Source: Streptomyces albiflavescens (GTDB lineage: Bacteria; Actinomycetota; Actinomycetes; Streptomycetales; Streptomycetaceae). Taken from it: a stretch of 64,000 nucleotides of DNA. Shown here in pieces: positions 61,649 to 64,000 of the stretch. The notes beneath the pieces were generated by a model. The model did not search any database. It was not told where the DNA came from and worked only from the letters and a program-made list of their open reading frames with translations. The translations under genes were made by a program, and so were the position numbers. Where the stretch lies: contig NZ_BMMM01000011.1 of the NCBI RefSeq assembly GCF_014645835.1, positions 310,001 through 374,000 on the forward strand, in the 5' to 3' direction. Within the stretch, counting starts at the first letter, position 1; every line of letters begins with the position of its first letter.

Positions 61649-61945
61649 CTACTCCGTCGCGAGCCCGCCATTGTGCGGTGCCGGCTCCAGATCGAACTCT
61701 CCGTCCCGGGCCCCGAGCACGAAGGCCCGCCACTCGGCCTCGGTGTACCTGAGGACCGTGTCCGGGTCGAGGGACGAACGCATGGCCACCGCGCCCTCGG
61801 GCAGATAGGCGATCTCGACCCGCTCCTCGTGCTGCTCGGTGCCCGGCGCGCTCTGCCATTCGACGCCCGAGATGTCGAGGGCGTAGAGCTCGTCCTTCTC
61901 CCGCTCCTTGCGCGCCTTGACGTCCTTGTCTGCTTCCTCGGCCAT
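61649..61945 (-). CDS. DUF397 domain protein
   Basis: 98 residues from the ATG at 61945. After a charged lead (DVKARKEREKDELYALD) it shows the DUF397 core: SGVEWQSAPG, VEIAYLPEGAVAMRSS and LRYTEAEWRAFVLGARDGEFD. DUF397 proteins usually accompany Scr1/BldB-type or XRE regulators in Streptomyces development and antitoxin-like pairs; no such partner is adjacent here. Function unknown. Confidence 0.85.
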   Translation of the reverse strand: MAEEADKDVKARKEREKDELYALDISGVEWQSAPGTEQHEERVEIAYLPEGAVAMRSSLDPDTVLRYTEAEWRAFVLGARDGEFDLEPAPHNGGLATE

Positions 61946-62210
61946 GATCCCGCGGCCCCTTCCCCACGTATTCCCCACGTACGAATGACCTCTGCCGTCA
62001 CCCTAGTGGCCAGGTCGGCGGGTTCGCGGACCCGGGCGGACGCCTCCGCCCGGGCTGGTACCCTGTGTGACGGCCGTTTGTGTACGCACCCCCGGAGCTC
62101 ACGCTCTGGAGGCCGCGCCCAGCGGATCCCCGCCTCCCGAGTAACGGAAGCTCCCCTGAGATGTGGACCAGGGGCACTCGGTGGCTACTCAGAGACTACG
62201 AGGAGTACGC

Positions 62211-62498
62211 GTGTCGCTCGACGCCGCTACGAAGAAGCAGATCATCAGCGAGTTCGGTCAGAAGGAGGGCGACACCGGCTCCCCCGAGGTCCAGGTTGCC
62301 ATGCTCTCGCGCCGGATCTCGGACCTGACCGAGCACCTCAAGACCCACAAGCACGACCACCACTCCCGCCGTGGTCTGCTGATCCTGGTCGGTCAGCGTC
62401 GCCGCCTGCTGCAGTACCTGGCCAAGAAGGACATCCAGCGCTTCCGTACGCTGGTCGACCGCCTGGGCATCCGCCGCGGTGCGGCGGGCGCCAAGTAA
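62211..62498 (+). CDS. rpsO: 30S ribosomal protein S15
   Basis: 95 residues from the GTG at 62211 (GAGGAG upstream). SLDAATKKQIISEFGQKEGDTGSPEVQVA and HSRRGLLILVGQRRRLLQYL are diagnostic. Binds 16S rRNA in the platform. The ~260-bp leader (61946-62210) may hold the S15 autoregulatory site. Forms a unit with pnp, as in other Streptomyces. Confidence 0.97.
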   Translation: MSLDAATKKQIISEFGQKEGDTGSPEVQVAMLSRRISDLTEHLKTHKHDHHSRRGLLILVGQRRRLLQYLAKKDIQRFRTLVDRLGIRRGAAGAK

Positions 62499-62511
62499 GA
62501 CGCCGTGAAGG

Positions 62512-62547
62512 GAGCGGTTCCCACTTCTTTGGGAGCCGCTCCTTTTG
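62512..62547 (+). terminator. rpsO-pnp intergenic hairpin with T-tract
   Basis: A 13-bp stem with one wobble or mismatch (GGAGCGGTTCCCA, right arm TGGGAGCCGCTCC) followed by TTTT, rare for Streptomyces. In S. coelicolor the rpsO-pnp intergenic hairpin is a known RNase III target; this one is a good candidate. The rest of 62499-62860 (362 bp) contains a further GC-rich hairpin around 62710-62790 and probably the pnp promoter; no gene is visible. Confidence 0.8.
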
Positions 62548-62860
62548 CTGTACGTGCTGCTGTACGTCTCTGTACGTGCGGAGTGTCACTGACGCTTTGT
62601 AGTGTGGTAGCACAACGCAATACGCAGGACACAACACGTACGACACAGCGTGATGACGCCGTACCCGCCGGGTAGGGCCCACCACGTCAATGAACGAGGA
62701 GAAGCGCACCTCGCCGCCGCCGGTCCTCGGTAGTGGCCCCCGGGGGATTGCGAGCCCCGGGTGCTTCGATCGAAGACCGGCCCGCACCAGAAGGAGCGCT
62801 CTCCGCCACCGTCCCCCTGCCACACGGGCAGGACGGGACGAAGACGAGGAGATATCGCTA

Positions 62861-64000
62861 GTGGAGAACGAGACCCACTACGCCGAGGCCGTTATCGACA
62901 ACGGTTCCTTCGGCACCCGCACCATCCGCTTCGAGACGGGCCGCCTGGCCAAGCAGGCCGCCGGCTCCGCCGTGGCGTACCTGGACGACGACACCATGGT
63001 GCTGTCGGCCACCAGCGCTTCCAAGAAGCCCAAGGACCAGCTCGACTTCTTCCCCCTCACGGTGGACGTCGAGGAGCGGATGTACGCCGCCGGCAAGATC
63101 CCCGGCAGCTTCTTCCGCCGTGAGGGCCGTCCCTCCGAGGACGCCGTCCTCACCTGCCGTCTCATCGACCGTCCGCTGCGTCCGTCCTTCAAGAAGGGCC
63201 TTCGCAACGAGATCCAGGTCGTCGCCACGATCATGGCGCTCAACCCCGACCACCTGTACGACGTCGTGGCGATCAACGCCGCCTCCGCGTCCACGCAGCT
63301 GGCCGGTCTGCCCTTCTCCGGCCCGGTCGGCGGCGTCCGCGTCGCGCTGATCAACGGCCAGTGGGTCGCGTTCCCGACGCACACCGAGCTCGAGGACGCC
63401 GTCTTCGACATGGTCGTCGCCGGTCGCGTCCTCGAGGACGGCGACGTCGCGATCATGATGGTCGAGGCCGAGGCCACCGACCAGACGATCCAGCTGGTCA
63501 AGGGTGGCGCCGAGGCGCCGACCGAGGAGGTCGTGGCCGCCGGCCTCGACGCCGCGAAGCCCTTCATCAAGGTCCTGTGCAAGGCGCAGTCGGACCTCGC
63601 CGCGAAGGCCGCCAAGCCGACCGCCGAGTTCCCGATCTTCCTGGACTACGAGGACGACGTCCTCGAGGCCCTGACCGCCGCGGTCAAGAGCGAGCTCGCC
63701 CAGGCGCTCACCATCGCCGGCAAGCAGGACCGCGAGGCCGAGCTGGACCGCGTCAAGGAGATCGCCGCCGAGAAGCTGCTCCCGCAGTTCGAGGGCCGCG
63801 AGAAGGAGATCTCCGCCGCGTACCGCGCGCTGACCAAGAAGCTGGTCCGCGAGCGCGTCATCAAGGACAAGATCCGCATCGACGGCCGCGGCGTCACGGA
63901 CATCCGTACGCTGGCCGCCGAGGTCGAGGCCATCCCGCGCGTGCACGGCTCGGCGCTGTTCGAGCGTGGCGAGACCCAGATCCTGGGCGTCACCACCCTC
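62861..64000 (+). CDS. pnp: Polynucleotide phosphorylase, N-terminal part (cut by window end)
   Basis: 380 codons from the GTG at 62861; the gene continues past the window. VENETHYAEAVIDNGSFGTR is followed by the first RNase PH domain: LSATSASKKPKDQLDFFPLTVD, GSFFRREGRPSEDAVLTCRLIDRPLRP, then the all-helical linker, and at the end the start of the second RNase PH domain (IDGRGVTDIRTLAAEVEAIPRVHGSALFERG). In Streptomyces the enzyme both degrades RNA and adds 3' tails. Confidence 0.96.
   Translation, partial: MENETHYAEAVIDNGSFGTRTIRFETGRLAKQAAGSAVAYLDDDTMVLSATSASKKPKDQLDFFPLTVDVEERMYAAGKIPGSFFRREGRPSEDAVLTCRLIDRPLRPSFKKGLRNEIQVVATIMALNPDHLYDVVAINAASASTQLAGLPFSGPVGGVRVALINGQWVAFPTHTELEDAVFDMVVAGRVLEDGDVAIMMVEAEATDQTIQLVKGGAEAPTEEVVAAGLDAAKPFIKVLCKAQSDLAAKAAKPTAEFPIFLDYEDDVLEALTAAVKSELAQALTIAGKQDREAELDRVKEIAAEKLLPQFEGREKEISAAYRALTKKLVRERVIKDKIRIDGRGVTDIRTLAAEVEAIPRVHGSALFERGETQILGVTTL

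Noticed and set aside
1..64000. tRNA, rRNA, CRISPR arrays, prophage, complete insertion sequence, natural-product cluster
   Set aside because: I looked for cloverleaf patterns, regular spacer repeats, transposases, integrases and synthase genes and saw none.

Overview
The window is high-GC chromosomal DNA from a Streptomyces. The evidence is the GC-rich third codon positions, many GTG starts, the actinobacterial gene order rimP-nusA-rnpM-infB-ylxP-rbfA-truB-ribF-rpsO-pnp, the isoprenoid block dxr-rseP-ispG, and typical Streptomyces intergenic repeats. The species cannot be named from sequence alone.

Layout. (a) 1-3.1 kb: the 3' part of a PucR-type regulator and an aldehyde dehydrogenase. (b) 3.2-21.6 kb: a compact glycan-utilisation locus that I read as a xyloglucan utilisation locus. 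It has a GH3 beta-glucosidase, a sugar ABC importer (binding protein and two permeases, no ATPase), secreted GH74, intracellular GH42 and GH95, secreted GH12, GH31 alpha-xylosidase and a LacI-family repressor. Four copies of an operator with core GAAGCGCTTC precede GH3, the importer operon, the repressor and a truncated second GH12. In the inferred scheme, secreted GH74 and GH12 cut the glucan backbone, the importer (using a shared ATPase such as MsiK) brings in oligosaccharides, and intracellular GH95, GH42, GH31 and GH3 remove fucose, galactose, xylose and glucose. (c) 21.8-27.1 kb: a large acyl-CoA dehydrogenase, an unknown 161-residue protein behind a long inverted repeat, and a SecA that lacks the C-terminal zinc-binding tail. 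(d) 27.3-34.8 kb: dxr, rseP, ispG, two GNAT acetyltransferases separated by a probable MITE, and proS. (e) 35-37.1 kb on the minus strand: an aminoglycoside-phosphotransferase-like probable pseudokinase, a ferritin-like protein and a lipoprotein. (f) 37.4-49.8 kb: the rimP/nusA/infB/rbfA/truB/ribF translation block, interrupted by a 1327-residue protein that joins a degraded trypsin-like domain to a P-loop NTPase. (g) 49.9-55.9 kb on the minus strand: a complete peptide-type ABC transporter operon. (h) 56-62 kb: a proline-rich EspI/MinD-like ATPase, a membrane-anchored beta-propeller protein and a DUF397 protein. As I recall, S. coelicolor carries its ESX/type VII secretion genes at this position; no core secretion gene is visible here. 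(i) 62.2-64 kb: rpsO and the 5' part of pnp, which runs off the window.

The most notable points are the operator-defined xyloglucan regulon with a decayed GH12 copy, the MITE at the stop codon of an acetyltransferase gene, two catalytically degraded enzymes (kinase-like and protease-like), the apparently emptied type VII secretion position with six phased 10-bp repeats in front of its ATPase gene, and a second-type SecA. No tRNA, rRNA, CRISPR array, prophage or full insertion sequence was seen.
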